Below, piece after piece: positions 43,666 to 57,376 of a DNA stretch of 64,000 bases. The stretch is from contig NC_086375.1 of assembly GCF_036588685.1 (NCBI RefSeq), forward strand, positions 44,733,270 to 44,797,269, in the 5' to 3' direction. Within the stretch, counting starts at the first letter, position 1; each line of letters opens with the position of its first letter. Source of the stretch: Mytilus trossulus (lineage: Eukaryota; Mollusca; Bivalvia; Mytilida; Mytilidae). The notes beneath the pieces are model-generated. The model was given only the letters and a program-made list of their open reading frames with translations, searched no databases and was not told the origin of the DNA. Position numbers and translations under genes: made by a program.

Positions 43666-46600
43666 CAATACAACTTTACACCATTTCTTCAAGTGGATTG
43701 ATTTACTATGGTTATAATGTCTTCAAGCTTCTTATACTCTTGTATATAAACAGCAATGAACTGTTACTGTAGCCATGTAAGATTTCATGATTGATTGTTG
43801 TTTTGCATAATGTTTAGTGACAAATATTTCATGCATGTTGTAAGATTCATGTATCTTGACAAGGTATTGCTTCCAAATCAGCTCTACCTACAACAAAAGG
43901 AATAGAGGTCACATTCATGTATCTGTCTATGAGGAACAATACACATCAATTTGCGAGAAGTTTTTGTAGATCTTTGTGCTGGTTGGCAAAACCTAGGGAA
44001 TACATTAATGTTGAAAACCTTGTGTTGTAGGGTCATTTGACTTAATAAATATTAAAATGTGTTGTGGTGAGTTTAGATTTTCCCTCAACAAGTATAGTTC
44101 TTAAAACAACATTTTTTAGGAATTTAGTATCAAATTATTTAGAAACATTTACCAGTCGTGAACGGTATGCCAGAAAGTAACCATCAGTATGTTGATGGTT
44201 TTCTGTAATGAAAAAAGAAGAGATATTTTAATATTAAATATTTCTTTTCAGTTCTTGGATAATTTGAACTTTAAGGATTTTAAGCCATCTCAAATCTAGA
44301 TTGGTATTCAGATACATTTTGGAAAGCCAGACAGTATATCAACTCCATTAGACAAAAGTTGATTTTCACCTGATAGTCGACCAAGTGAATACAGGTATAT
44401 AGTCAAATAGTTTATTTAAAAACTTAATCAAACTCTGCATTTTTAACCATTTGAATAACTAGCAGTTAAATCTGATAAAATATTGCACACAATATATTAA
44501 CAATTAGATTCTAATTTTCTGTGGTGATAAAAAATAAATATAACCAAATTATTTATTTCATTAATATTTGAGACAGAAAGCATATGGATTATTTTTTTTG
44601 CTGATGAATTTCACCCAGTAAATCTTTTTGATATTATTTTCTCAGATTTGAATACCATAATATTATGGATATTTAAGTATAAATTGGTATTCATCTTCGA
44701 TAGAGCTAGTGCTACAGTTTAGCAAATAAAAAACCAACAGAAAAACAAAGGATATGGAGTAGAATCATCCAGAACACAAAATCAGAACATGAGGGTCTGG
44801 ATGGAGGGGGGGTCTGTTATTCTGTAAACATTTAATTTTCACCCCTTTTTTTTGCCCGTTATTCTCTAATTTTCATTTTTAAGGGCATTATTCTTTAATC
44901 ATTTAACCCCATCCAAACCCTTGAACATCGACTGCGCAAAAAAAAAAAAAACAGGAAAAGCTAAGGAACAGTGCTATTATTGCTGTTCTTCATCTCATAC
45001 ATAATCAGTTGGCACTTAAGATATTATTTTTATTCAAAAGTTTGATTGAGTTTTGAAAAATATTTAAATGTAAGTACTTTTTGTGCAGAAATGAATTTTA
45101 CCAATGAGATTATTTATAATCCTTCTAACCTTAGACAGTGGTGGGTAATTTTACATTATAAAATTGATATTTAGTCGGATATTTGTTGTTTTTTCAAAAT
45201 AAATTTATTAGAAATAAGGTGAAATAGTGCATTGATTAAAGTAGATGTTCCAAATAAAAATTACCGTCTTTGAATAGGGATTTTAGATAGTTTTCAAATT
45301 TCCATTCTTTCATATATATTAAAAAGAAATTATGTTTTATAGGAACCCAACAACTGAGCAGAGAGTAGAACAATATTGGATGACCCTGAAGAGCAATGTC
45401 TACAGTAAGATAGCTACTAAGTATATTTGTGATTACCAAAGAGTATAGTAAGAACCTCTCCTATAATTATACTTGGTGAGTATTCTTTTTGTTGGTTAAA
45501 TATTATTCATCATTATAAAAAACAAAACAAATGCAGGGTATAAATCAACAAAGCAGCAACCAAACGAAAATAAAAAGCCAAACACATCTAGAGGTCTTCA
45601 ACTAGAGTCTGATGTTTATACAATACATGAAGTTGTAAATCATCAAAAGTCTAAAATATTTGTGAATAAAATGAACAGACAAACAAAAAACTTATATAAA
45701 CACCAAATTCTGACAAGCACATGAGCAATTGTGGCAAGGTTCAACCATTAATATTTTTCCTTAAAGATTACCCTTTTTGTGCAATGCCTACACCAAACTT
45801 AAAAATTTATGCAGAATTTTTTTTATATTTAAGGGCCTCTTATTTTGAATTAGCTAATTTAATATGTACTTTATAAAAAAAAAAATGCAATTATCGCACA
45901 ACAAAATTTGAAATCTAAGAGATCCCGCCAAGAGGAAATATTTCATTCAACACAGCCTCATTGGCCTTTTAGATTATTTCAATGGCCCTGGCAATTTTTC
46001 AAATTTGTGAATGGAAGTTGTTTGATGAAGCTTACCTTTAAACAATGGGAGATAACTTTGACCACATGGATTGTAATTTTGAAAACTCATTGGCTTATAT
46101 TGGTGATAAACATTAAGATAGTCATTTCTTTTTGACCAGTTAACTTGTATTTTCATTTATTTTTGGCATAGAAATTAATTGTTTTTCTTCATTTAAGCAA
46201 TTTGCTTTTTTATAAAAGTTTTATCTCCTAATTTTTATTTAATTGTGTCAAATGTGTCAATTCTACAATATTCTCCAGCATTTTAACGTATTTAAGTGAC
46301 CTTGAACTTTATTTGGATTTTTACTTATTTTATCACATGTTTTTTAAGATTTGATAAATTCATTTAAATGAGTTATTAAACATGTTAGCTTTTTATAGGT
46401 AGTAGTGTTTATTTAAATTAAAATTCAATTTTAATCAAGGCATAATGTTTCTTCTCAAATGTTCCTTTTGTAAGGGTCTGTGGTATTTATAATTGATAAC
46501 TTAAAGATAAAAAATTTAAAAAAATTGTTTAAAACCCTTTGCCATGCTTTCATCAACAAAAGATTTTTTTTCTTTTCCACAAACAAATTTCAAGACTATG

Positions 46601-47769
46601 ATGTAGGATGCCATTCTTCTAACAAAACATCACAGCATGTATACCCAAGTCAGCACACTAAAATGTCAAATGTGTGTCCTACATCTTAAAATGAATATAT
46701 TTTTCAAGAACTTTAATTTAAAGATTTTTACTCATTTCTTCTCTGTAGAGACTATTTCACTAACACTGCACTCTGACTTTGACGAAGACACAAAATGTTT
46801 TTGAAGTTGAACGGCACAAGTGACTATAGTGTCGACTTGTTTGAGGACATGGAAATCATTTTGTCATTGTTGGTTGTTTATGGGCTTTGAACTCTACAGT
46901 CACAAAGAACCTTATGTTTGTTAGTTTCATTGAAATGTTCAATGCATTGTCAATGCTAAACATTTGATTGACTAGACTGATTTTTTTTTTAGTTTCTGCA
47001 GAGTATAAATGAGTTTGACCAAATGCAGCACAATCTTTTATAAGTGATAAGAAGATTTGGCTTTAATATTTGGTAAAGTGTTCACCATATTTTACTGTTG
47101 ATAGTATGTCCTATGGTTTGTGCCCTAGAATAAATAACTTTTTTGCAAGGGGATTGACACTTTTATTTTTAACATTAAAGAATTCACCAAATATGTAAAG
47201 CTAAGCTTGAGGTTTTATATGTTAGACACACTTAGGAGCAAAACCCCTTTTCTGTGAACTTGAAATTGTTATAAAAATTACTTAATTTTCTTGTGTTTTT
47301 TTGCCAGCTTCCACTCAATTTAAAAAATAAATATTTAGAATATTTATCACTTTCAGAGGCATACACTATGATTTAGACAACAAATAGCAGCATTTTGTTT
47401 TTTATAAACATTTCTAAAAGTGGAATAATGAAGTAATAACTTTCACTTTAGTTTAACTTTGTAAAATTGATCTCAAAAACATTGCTTATATATTATTGTT
47501 TTCCAAGACTATAATTCAACCTCATTTTGGTCTTTATGCTTGAAACATTTAAGAAGAACCATTGTAGTAGATGATTGCTCAGCTTGGTCAGATTATTAAA
47601 AAAAACAGAATGTCAAAATAAAAAAATGAAACAAAAGAGCTACCACAAAGAATGGTTTTGGTGACTGGTTTTGCCCACACACATTATTCTTTCAGCAGTA
47701 CTCAAGTGAGTGTAATCAAGGGTACATCTTAGATAAAATTGAGAATTACGTCGGAGACAGCAACCCAAA
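43666..47769. other. Gene-free stretch with one small MITE
   Basis: About 4 kb of AT-rich sequence. Apart from the MITE at 44793-44920, I see only short chance frames. Confidence 0.4.
44793..44920. mobile_element. MITE with GGGTCTGGATGG termini
   Basis: GGGTCTGGATGG and CCATCCAAACCC are imperfect inverts around 128 bp of CCCC/TTATTCT-rich non-coding sequence. Confidence 0.65.
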
Positions 47770-47945
47770 TCAAAGAACAGAAAACAGAAAAACAGCCAAA
47801 GGCCACTCAATATTTATTGGGTCTTCAACACAGCTAGAAAATCCAGCATCCAGGGCATGCTTCAGCTGGTCCCTATACAAAAACGTATACTTGTTCCGTG
47901 AAAGAGGAGGGCACACTAAACTCCAAAACATATCAATAATATAAA
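47770..47945. repeat. Bivalve interspersed repeat fragment
   Basis: Phrases CAGCCAAAGGCCACTCAATA, GGGTCTTCAACACAGCTAGA, GCTTCAGCTGGTCCCTATAC and GCACACTAAACTCCAAAACA are characteristic of an abundant bivalve repeat. The minus-strand frame across it is not a gene. Confidence 0.65.
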
Positions 47946-48254
47946 ATTTGAAAAAAAGAAAAAAAAAGTGCAAAAAGGCAGTGGGTTAAACATGTTTTGA
48001 TAGATCTTAACCCACACATATACCTCTTAAAGAGCCAATGTAGAAAAACAAACACACAGCAATATGCACAAAATACAAACATACAGCAATACTCACAGTA
48101 AAACTCATTTAAAAAGAAGTCTTTGTCCAATGTCAGAAACGGTAACAATAGAAACAGACTAAGCCAATGACAATATATGATGTTGGTATTTTTACAGCAG
48201 TTACTTCGCTAAATTATAAGGAAAAATAAAATTAAAAAAAGTTATCTAAAAAAA

Positions 48255-48355
48255 AAATATTTGAATTTTGAAAGTTGTTAATTAAAAAAAAAAATAATTT
48301 GAACTTTGAAAGTTGTTAATTAAAAAAAGACAATTTGAATTTTGAAAGTTATTTC
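48255..48355. repeat. Short AT-rich tandem repeat, about 37-bp unit
   Basis: Three copies of TTTGAATTTTGAAAGTTGTT-like sequence separated by A-runs. Confidence 0.7.
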
Positions 48356-48479
48356 AAAGAAAATAAAATAAAATTTGATTGATTTTATACTTATATGCAT
48401 AATGTTGTATATACATATATATATTTTTATTTTGATTTCAGAGTTCACCAACAGATGTTTTATTTTATACTTTTGATTT

Positions 48480-48835
48480 TTGCAGATTGCAGCATGGAGA
48501 TGTTACAGTCATAGACGTTGGATAGACTCCGTTGTACTAGGCCAGGGAGGGTAGCAAAGAGTTTCCGCAGCACTATACAATAGTAACAAGATCACTCTAC
48601 CATGAGCTTGTTAAAGGGCCCGTTTGATGAAAGTGACACCAACATTCTCCAACACTACAGATTTACATTTTGCAGATGCAGCTGAGGATGTTTCAGTCAT
48701 GGACCCATTTAATGGTAGTGACTCCAATGTTCTCGCACACTAATAATTTATATTTTTTGTTGTAGATGCAACCTCAGTCATAGATCCTAGAGTATGGCTC
48801 TGTTGTAACAGACTAAGAAGAGTGGCATAGATTCC
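48480..48835 (+). other. Exon-like tandem blocks
   Basis: Three similar blocks each follow an acceptor-like tract: TTTTTGCAG at 48488, ATTTTGCAG at 48676 and TTGTTGTAG at 48766. Each then shares GATGCAGC/ATTGCAGC, GATGTTACAGTCAT/GATGTTTCAGTCAT and ATAGACTCCG/ATGGCTCTG text. Frames contain stops, so if transcribed they are non-coding. Confidence 0.4.
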
Positions 48836-49523
48836 ATATGTCCATTTCTTTGATGGAAGTGACCAAAAAAAATGTCAACAAATTACTAATCTTTCTTATT
48901 CCTATCCATTTCAGAGTTCCTACAAAGATGTATAGGTATACAGTATTTATTATTTCTGTCTTTATGTGTGTTTGTCTTTGAGGAAAATAATGTGGTATTA
49001 ATGCCAATGAGATAAAAAAAAACACAAAAAAACACAGAACAAAACAACTGAAATACATGTACCTTAAATATAAAGAATCAACACCCTTCTAATCATTTTA
49101 AGTATCTATGCGGATTGAATTCTTAACATGGTAATAAAAAAAAACTACATTGAACAGTAAAAACATTTTTTTTTTGTGAGAAATCGTTAATTTCAAAAGT
49201 ATTAACTGGTGTAATTTGACACAGAACACCTTGGAACACAAAACATATTCTACCTCACAAAATTAACTCGTAGACATCTTATTTAACATTTTTTTCAATG
49301 AAGCAGCACACAGTGTAATCAAGAAGGTATCCATGTCCTAGAACATCTTGGAATAGCTTATCCTCAAAAATTCAAACAGTCAAGTATAATGATTAACAAG
49401 ATCATACACAAAAAAGAAAGACACCAAAGAGCCAATCTAAAACCATGTGATGAGAAAAGACAACACAACATATAACCAAAAGAAATGACTGAAAATTGTC
49501 TACAATGATAACTAAAACTGTAC

Positions 49524-49860
49524 AGCACCAACCCAACCAAAGTCCAGAGATGAACTAGGTCAAAGAGCACCAACCCAACCAAAGTCCAGAGATGAACTAG
49601 GTCAAAGAGCACCAACCCAACCAAAGTCCAGAGATGAACTAGGTCAAAGAGCACCAACCCAACCAAAGACTTGAGATGAACTAGGTCAAAGAGCACCAAC
49701 CCAACCAAAGACCTGAGAGGTTCTCAAGACTCCAAGCACCAACCCAACCAAAGACCAGGGGTGATCTCAGGTACCACACACCAACCTAACCAAAGACCAG
49801 GGTTGATCTCGTGCACAAAGCACTAACCCAAACAAACAGGAATGGTCTCAGGCACCACAG
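49524..49860. repeat. Minisatellite, 42-bp unit, about eight copies
   Basis: AGCACCAACCCAACCAAAG recurs at 49525, 49567, 49609, 49651 and 49693 with exact 42-bp spacing, then in three diverged copies of 40-44 bp. Because 42 is a multiple of three the minus strand shows a false periodic frame (LVGLVLFDLVHLWT). Confidence 0.9.
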
Positions 49861-52800
49861 AACGGTAGCACGTATTTGATATGTTAATTAATTTACAAAA
49901 TGGCAAAGTTAAATGTTTTTTTTTTCATTCATTGCTCCATTTATACTATAAAAAAATTGTCAAAATGCGACATTAATTTTTGTGTGTTTTTTCATCTTTC
50001 TTCAAAATATTTTACTGAAATATTGAAATATAAAAAATAATAAGTAATTAACTTCTTGAATAAAATCAAAATTTGGAAATGATAATTTACTTACAGAATG
50101 TAAAAAAAAATTATCAAACTGTTTTCATGCATAACCAAACTATTAAATGTGTTCAATAGTAAAAAGATTACAAATAACAAATTTCTTTATTTTTGGGGGT
50201 AAATTAAGACATATGCTTCTTTGAATTTTTACATTTGAATAATGTATCGTTTTCTACAGAAAATATAAAGTGAATCAATAACAAATTCTGAATCAGTCTA
50301 CATGAAAACACTGATATCTTGAATGATGGTAGAGGAAAAAAAGAAGGGGAGGTAACTAATATGAAATGGGGAATACCAATATGATGTGGTGTTTCAACTA
50401 TGTGATGCAATTGTGCTATTAATTTGAAAAGGTAAAATTCAGACACACTATGCCAAAATAAGTCATGTCATTTGCCCTTTGGAAGGTTGAAAAAAAAGGG
50501 GGGGGGGGGTTAAAATATTATACCATGGTTATTTTAGTATAAGAAACTGCTTGAAAGTGATGCTATCTGAATTGAAATCAGTTTGTCTTGGTGAAAAGGC
50601 CTTTTCCATATTTCATGAAATATAGTAAGACTTCTAACCCAAAAAAATAAAAAAATCATGTATTCCATAGTGATAAATAGATACAAATCATAATGTACCA
50701 AAAATATAGGGAGTTAAATAATAAAACCCAAAACGAATCTTGATTTGATTTGATTATAACATACAAAAAGTAATTAATTTATAATTAAACTTTTTTTCTT
50801 CTTGAATGCTGTAAAAAAATTTACCCATAATTTTCAAAAGCAAAATTAGGCATACTTTAATATGCAACCTTAGAAGCAAAATTTTTTTTAAAGATTTACC
50901 AAGAGTGGAACACCCACTTATTTAATTTGTTCATTTTATTTATCATAGTGATCAATGCAGAAATGGAGATAGTTGAAATAACTTTGGATAAGGATTATTA
51001 GGTTTTTTGGCACTATAATTGACAAATACTTTAAAAACATTTTTAAACATTGTCCTGTTTGCTCTATCAGTGCTTTTGGGTGGTTGAAAATGGTTGTTTT
51101 TTTTGGTACACCAATTGAAAAGGATAAATTGGAATTTCAGAAAAACAATTTCCCTAAATATTTTACTATTTTCAATACGTCTTGATTGTCAAATCAGATA
51201 ATACCTTAGTACATTTGTACTTGAAACTAAATCAAGCTCATAAGCATCTGCATTGAAAGTTTCATAACTGAACATTATTGTTCATCTTGAAAGTTATTTT
51301 TTTTAAAGACCAAGAAAATATCAAATTATCATTTCAGAAATACATTGAGTTTGGAGCGCTGCGTCTTCTTGCTAACATTTAACATAGTTTCTTTTTGGTG
51401 ACGTGTAGCTTGCAGTTGGGTCTGGTTATATCTTCTGTTTCTTTTATTGTTCTTTGGATGGTTCTATGGTTTCAAGTAATCAGGATATGGTATTTTGCAT
51501 TCAAGGGAATCTTATATGTAATTCTGAAATGAAATGTATTTGATATTTTTATAGTCATTTGAATTTAAAAAAAAAAATTGAGCTTAAAGCTTCTCTGAAC
51601 TTAAAATCTGAAAAACAGTTTCAAAACTATGTTAAATGCCAATATCTTAAATCAAATTCTAAATTGAATATGATAATTTAGAATATGATATATTATGATG
51701 TATTAGAAATGTAAAAATGAAATATATTATATTAAATTGAATTCAAGTACCAGTATTGTGAAAAATTTCTTTACAGTATTTACTTTAGCGTCATCAAAAT
51801 TATTGAAGGGTATCTGTTTCTTTAAAGCACTGGTCACTAACAAGGTACATGTATTTGAGAAGAAAAAGTAACATTTCAAAATTATAAACAACTTGGATGT
51901 TTCTCCTATCTAAAATACAATAACTTAATGCTTTGACCAAGTGGGAAGAATAATTATTCAAATCATTTCAAATCCCCCCCAAAAAACTTCATTCTGAGTT
52001 ATCTGAAACTATCATCATTTCCTAGAGTTATTTAAATCATCATCCCTAGTGTTATACAGTAGTAAAATCTCTTTTGCCTCAAATATCTAATTCTTGGGTT
52101 AATTTTCAACTCTAACCTCCAACAATATGCTTTCTTTCGGAAATTTTTACCAATTTTCCATGCAAGTCCATGAAAAAATATTTGGTGAATAACTTGACTC
52201 CACAAAAGATTATTAACTAGGGAATAATAAATAAATAAAGAGTCCACAGTATTCTCGTTTTGCTCTTAACATAATTGAATTTAAATTTCATCATCAAGCT
52301 TCAACTGTTGTATATCAGTTAGTTTTCTTTGTCTTGACTAATAACACAGCTTTAACAAGTTCTATGTAGTAAGGGAGATAATTTTCTTCAAATTTTATTT
52401 TCATTTTCAAGATTCTAAAAACAAGTTTTTAAGGAAGAGGTTAATTTTTGTGTCTTTGTCCATTTAACATCAGATTTTACTAAAGTTCGTGTATTTTTAT
52501 TCTATTTAAAAATATATAACTTTAGTTATTATTTTGTGTATAATTATGGGTACAAAATTACTTTTTTTGATTCGACTTTTTCATCACATTTAAGAATTGC
52601 TCATCATGATTTGTAGACCAGATTTGTAACGTTTTGACTTCTTTTCGAAATTCCCATCAAATGTCTTCTAAAAATTGCACACAATCACTTGTTTTTACCA
52701 AGCAGGTGTAAATTCAAATTTTATCCTACTCTTTACAATGGGGCAAGTGATGGATTAAGGAGGTGGGGTTTCATGGGGTTTGATCACCCCCTTTTTTTTA

Positions 52801-54110
52801 TGATCAATGCATTTGAATGGGTACATATAGTTTATCCTAGGTCAGGAACCCCTCCCTTTTAAAAATGGCTGGATCTGCAGGTTAAGGGGGGGGGGGGGAG
52901 GGGTAAATAATTGCATTTTAAGAAATTAATGATTTAATATTTTTTAGTTTTACATGGGATTTGTATCCTCTCCTAATAGCCACAATAGCCATAATAGCCA
53001 AAAAGATCTGTTTTCCTGTAAGTCTGTATTGACAGGAACTGGTTCTGTATTGACTGTTATTTAAAGAACCAGTCATTTCCAAGGGTTACCTTGTGTCAGT
53101 CCATCTCTATTAATGTCATGATATCAGTGATTTCTCTTCTTTCCCAACAGAGGTTTCTGGAAGCAGTCTTATAAAAAAAAGTTGATATCAACAATCAGTA
53201 TGCCATAAAATTTAATTTGGGAACAAAATTGACATCATTTTTGGAATTCTAAATTTTTGGACTATTTTTCTACAAGGATAATAGTAAATCTTTTAATGAA
53301 GAAACATGCAATTTGAATTTGGACAATTATTTTTTATTCAAAAGCGTCAGTATTTTTATCTTCCCTTTGAGTTTCACATTTTATTTTAATAAATTTGTTC
53401 ATAAATGTAAAGATTTTACTTCATAGCACCATTTTTTGCATAATACTTGTATTTTCTACTTTCAGTGTTACTTGCACTATCGAAACTTCAGATAGATTGC
53501 AACCATGTTGAAGTTGTGTATCTCCTAGCATGAGATGGATTGAGGAATTTTCCCTCATTTTCCCAAATTTCCGAACTTAATATTTTTTTATAAAAAATTT
53601 ACAAAGACGGTAGTACAGTAACAATTTTGTGAAATTAACTCCTGCAGTTTTTAATTTAAATCTTTGAAACTTCACACAATGATTGCACATATATTTAAGG
53701 TGTGCACTTGTTACTATGGAACTGATTGATAATGTTTCCCAATATTCTTGAATTGGGATCCGACATCTAAAAACTTCTAAAGAAGGTAAAAAAAAATGTG
53801 TTTAACACACATTTGGAACCATTTAAAAAGGTTAGCAAATGGATTGAGGTTGATCTTCATAATCAATTTTACATTTTATATTCCCATGTATTTAAATTTC
53901 AATATAGATCATTCTCCATCATTTAGGGAAACTGTAGATTTGCAGAACTAAGTTACTTGAGGCTATGATCAATTTTTGGAATATACATGCCTATGATGTG
54001 CCTTACAAGAAGGGATATTTTATTCAACTATGCTTCAAAATATTAAAAAATGTTTTGTGATTTATATGTGTAAGCCATTTACTATTCTGTTCTATTTTAT
54101 TACCACTTTT
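49861..54110. other. Gene-free stretch with one MITE
   Basis: About 4.2 kb of AT-rich DNA. The only recognised feature is the hAT-type MITE at 52750-52881. Confidence 0.4.
52750..52881. mobile_element. Degraded hAT-type MITE, family of 32003-32131
   Basis: Contains GATCAATGCATTTGAATGGG, AGGAACCCCTCCCTTTT and ATGGCTGGATCTGCAGG, matching the family interior and right end with mutations. Confidence 0.65.
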
Positions 54111-54124
54111 TTTCTGTATTTACA

Positions 54125-54290
54125 TATCAGATGTCTGCTAACTAATGTAAGAGTTATTATTTAGGGCTATGTACATAAAAAACAATGTACACATAGTTCT
54201 AAATAATAATGGGAAAGAGAAATTGTGGGGTACTAAAAAAATTTGGTAATTTTCAAAATACAAATTTCCTAAAAGCACATCTGGTATTTT
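54125..54290. repeat. Structured hairpin element, copy A
   Basis: An outer stem (ATATCAGATGT paired with ACATCTGGTAT) encloses an inner hairpin of about 20 bp, arms ATTATTTAGGGCTATGTACA and ATGTACACATAGTTCTAAAT. Copies B (57196-57376) and C (61511-61682) have the same architecture. It is either a fold-back MITE or a structured RNA segment; the copies sit at equivalent places in tandem units. Confidence 0.6.
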
Positions 54291-54524
54291 TACTGTACTT
54301 TATGAATGAATTCAATAATTATTTGTATTTTAAATAGAGAATTACTTTAGCTGCCATGAAAAAGAAAATATTGTGAAATGCTATGGAACATTCTTTAGAC
54401 AATTGCATATTTAATTAAAAACAATGGCAAGAACATTTCATTCAGAGGATAAAATGGATAGTCAGTAAACTGATCAGCACAAATATTTCTGTTGGAAAGC
54501 AGATAAAAGTAGCCATAGTAGCAG

Positions 54525-56720
54525 CTCCAAGGAAGATGGTTTATGAATCTTCAACCAAGTCTGAGGCTTTACCAAGAAATTAGTAAGGCAAGTTTAATTA
54601 CACCAAACAATTTCCATTTATTTTGTTAATAATTGGATAAAAAATGTACATTTAGGGTATACAATACAGTTGCAGGGGAGATAATGATGTTGCTAACATA
54701 AAATGTTTATTGTTATTACCAGGAAAAGATGAATTTTTCAAAGAATTTTTATTATTAGCATGTAAAATTATATTTTTCGTGGCGTCAAACTGCAACATAT
54801 CCAGAGAAGATGATTTATTTAAGGGATATATATATTTGAATAATTAACTTGAAAATGAGCACAATCATGGACCCACTGACTAAAAATTTCATTTGATTTG
54901 ATACTGTATGGAGATTTTTATTTCCAAATCTTATGCCTTCATAACACCACTGACGAACTAAGTTGATAGTTTATATATGAATAAGATAATGGACACATGA
55001 AAAAGATTTCTATTTAAATAGCAATATTAGAACCTGAAAGAGTACTATTTTATAGGGAGACTTGTACAATGAAGAGCAAGATTTTTTTTATTCAATGGGA
55101 GATAACTCATTTTAAAAATATGTAAATAATTTGTCTTTTTGAACAATAAAATATGTTTAAACCATTAATTTGTGGAGTTGAAATTCAAATCATAAACTTA
55201 TAAGACTTTTTTTATATATTTTTTTATCTTTTATTTTAATTTTACAGTTGTAGATGTTATATTCAATTGTGTACATGCAGTAAGAAATCAGAACTATATT
55301 TGGTAAATAATGTAGTATTCTTATATTTTAGGTTCTTTCTGTGAGATATTTTCATGGTGTGGGAATAAGACTTGGAGGTCTAATGAAGCTAATATGTTGG
55401 TAGGTTCCTCCATGCTGTTTCGAAGGGAAAAAAAATGTATTATGAAAATAATTTAGAAATTTTATGTGCTCTAGGCTTGAAAGAGTATGAGTTCCGTCAA
55501 TGGTCTACTCTTTCTTTTTTTAACATTACAAATTAATGTGCAAATGTAGAGATCTTTCTTGATTATTTAGTTTTTTGAGTTGTTAGGTTTCTGTTTATTT
55601 AATATTTTCTCAACGTCTTTTACATTTCATATACTTTTCATGCAGTAACAGTGATCCTTTTAAACCATTTTGTTTGGGTAAAACTTAGCATGTTATATTT
55701 CAGGTTAGCATCACAGCTTGTCTGTATGGATTGAAGCTGGGAGTGGGCATTGGAGCTGACATTTATGGTAAGAACCAATACCTAATTTAATGAATTATTT
55801 AGACAAGAGCATGTAAATATCCTAGAATTTTATTATGCAAAGAAGTATCATTTTATATTTTAATTTTTCTTAAATTAATCTTGAAGGAGGTATCAAGATA
55901 AACAAGGGAAATAAAACTTAGAAAATCTTACTATCTGTTTTAAGTTGTCAAAAATGTTCCCACATGTAAAATAAATGAGATGTGGAATGATTGCCAATTA
56001 TTATATCCAAGAGACCAAATGACATTGATGCAAGCTTCTAATGGTCATTGTATAGCCTTCAGCAATGAGCATAACTTTTACCGTTCAGTTAACTAAGTCA
56101 GCAACATGACAAAACTAAAAACAAATTCAAACAAGAAAATGAACAGCCTGATTTATGATGAATCAATGATATAATAACAAATATGTTGGACATAAACAAA
56201 CTACAAATGTACTTGATTGTCATCCTTCTTGGCTACTGAAGACTAGTTGTTTAAAATTTAAGTCAATAAAGCACTTTTAAAACAAAAAGTAAAAGTAATT
56301 TTCTATGCACCATAAGTGTACATGAACAATTAATTATTCCATTGCTGCATTAAATATTGTTTTAACAGATATGTTTAAGAATATATATTTCTTTTTCAGG
56401 TAACTTCAACTGTGGCTGCATGAAATTATTGTGCTATATATCAAAGAATGTAATTCAGACAATTTTTGAGTGTTTGAAAAATGTAAAACAAATTAAAAAA
56501 TTTTTTAAAGATTCTCCATTTTCAACAAGATTGGAAGTTGTAGACTAAATTGATTCTGCAGAATTTTACAATATTACTTGTAGACCCACTAAAGACATCT
56601 TAATTATGGTCAATCTGTTATCACAACATTTCCAGCAGGTTAAGAATGGACAATCTAAAAAAAAAAAAAAGAAAAAAAAAGAAAGAAATATAAAAAATAA
56701 AATGTTATTTTGGGGTTTAC
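54525..56720 (+). ncRNA. Putative spliced transcript, unit A (four small exons)
   Basis: Exon-like blocks at 54525-54587, 55332-55399, 55704-55767 and from 56400. The boundaries match unit B in sequence and position: a GC-type donor (AAG-GCAAGT) after block 1, GTAGGT after block 2, GTAAGAAC after block 3, and polypyrimidine-AG acceptors. Internal exons are only 63-68 nt. Joined, blocks 1-3 leave a short open frame that includes FHGVGIRLGGLMKLIC and ends LVCMD-stop. A parallel frame in unit B ends at the same position, so a micro-peptide is possible. The fourth block ends in a region with inverted AGATTCTCCATTTT/AATGG-CAATCT and an AATAAA near 56696. No homologue recognised. Direction and splicing are inferred from duplication-conserved boundaries only. 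Confidence 0.45.
55985..56230. repeat. Diverged copy of the AAGAGACCAAATGACA repeat
   Basis: CAAGAGACCAAATGACATTG and CAGCAATGAGCATAAC with AACAAATATGTTGGAC parallel the better-preserved copy at 36937-37870. Confidence 0.6.
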
Positions 56721-57195
56721 TGGTTTGTTGAATGTGTATATTTGTTTCAATTGTTTGTTAATTCAGCAGTGTCTTTATAGAGATTTTTTTCACAAGAAGC
56801 ATAGTTATGAAACATTTTGGAGAGAAAAGATTTCAGATGTTTAGTGTTAAACTCCAATTTCAGCAAGATTGGTTATATCTTGGTTGAAGGACCGAGTCAA
56901 GAGTAATGGGAGAGAACCACAAAGGCCCTCTAGGTGGAAATTGATGTACTAAATATGTTTTTAAAATGTTTGAATATTTTATATCTACCGTATTTATTTA
57001 TTTTTCATTATAGCTAAACCATTTTGTATTTTTGTAAGATCTAGCAATGATGTTGAGTCCAAACAGGTGAATTTTTTCACAATGGGAGGTAATTCATTAT
57101 TCCCTGTTTAACTCCTCATTATTGAAATTTCTTCATGGTAGGGAATATATAACTATTTAATTGAATGTTCACATTTAGACAAGTTTTTCCCATGA

Positions 57196-57376
57196 TATCA
57201 GATGCATATAAGCTAATATTGACTGTTATATAGAGCTCTGTAAATAAAAAAAAATGTAAACAGAGCTCTAGATAATAGATTTGAGGGTGGGAGAAATCAT
57301 GGGTCTCCTCTGGTAGAATTTATTTGGTGAAATTTTCTGAATGGGTGATTACCGCTAATTGAAAATGCATCTGATA
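57196..57376. repeat. Structured hairpin element, copy B
   Basis: Outer stem ATATCAGATGCAT with ATGCATCTGATAT; inner arms TTATATAGAGCTCTGTAAAT and ATGTAAACAGAGCTCTAGAT. Relative to copy A the inner stem has paired substitutions (TATG/CATA becomes TCTG/CAGA) that keep pairing. Confidence 0.65.

Noticed and set aside
48600-48720. C/D-box snoRNA suggested by TTTGATGAAA
   Set aside because: No matching D box with a terminal stem at the right distance, and the block is better described as part of the tandem exon-like repeats.
49364-49708. Minus-strand repeat protein (LVGLVLFDLVHL units)
   Set aside because: It is produced by a 42-bp minisatellite (14 codons); no start context, splice sites or flanking coding sequence.
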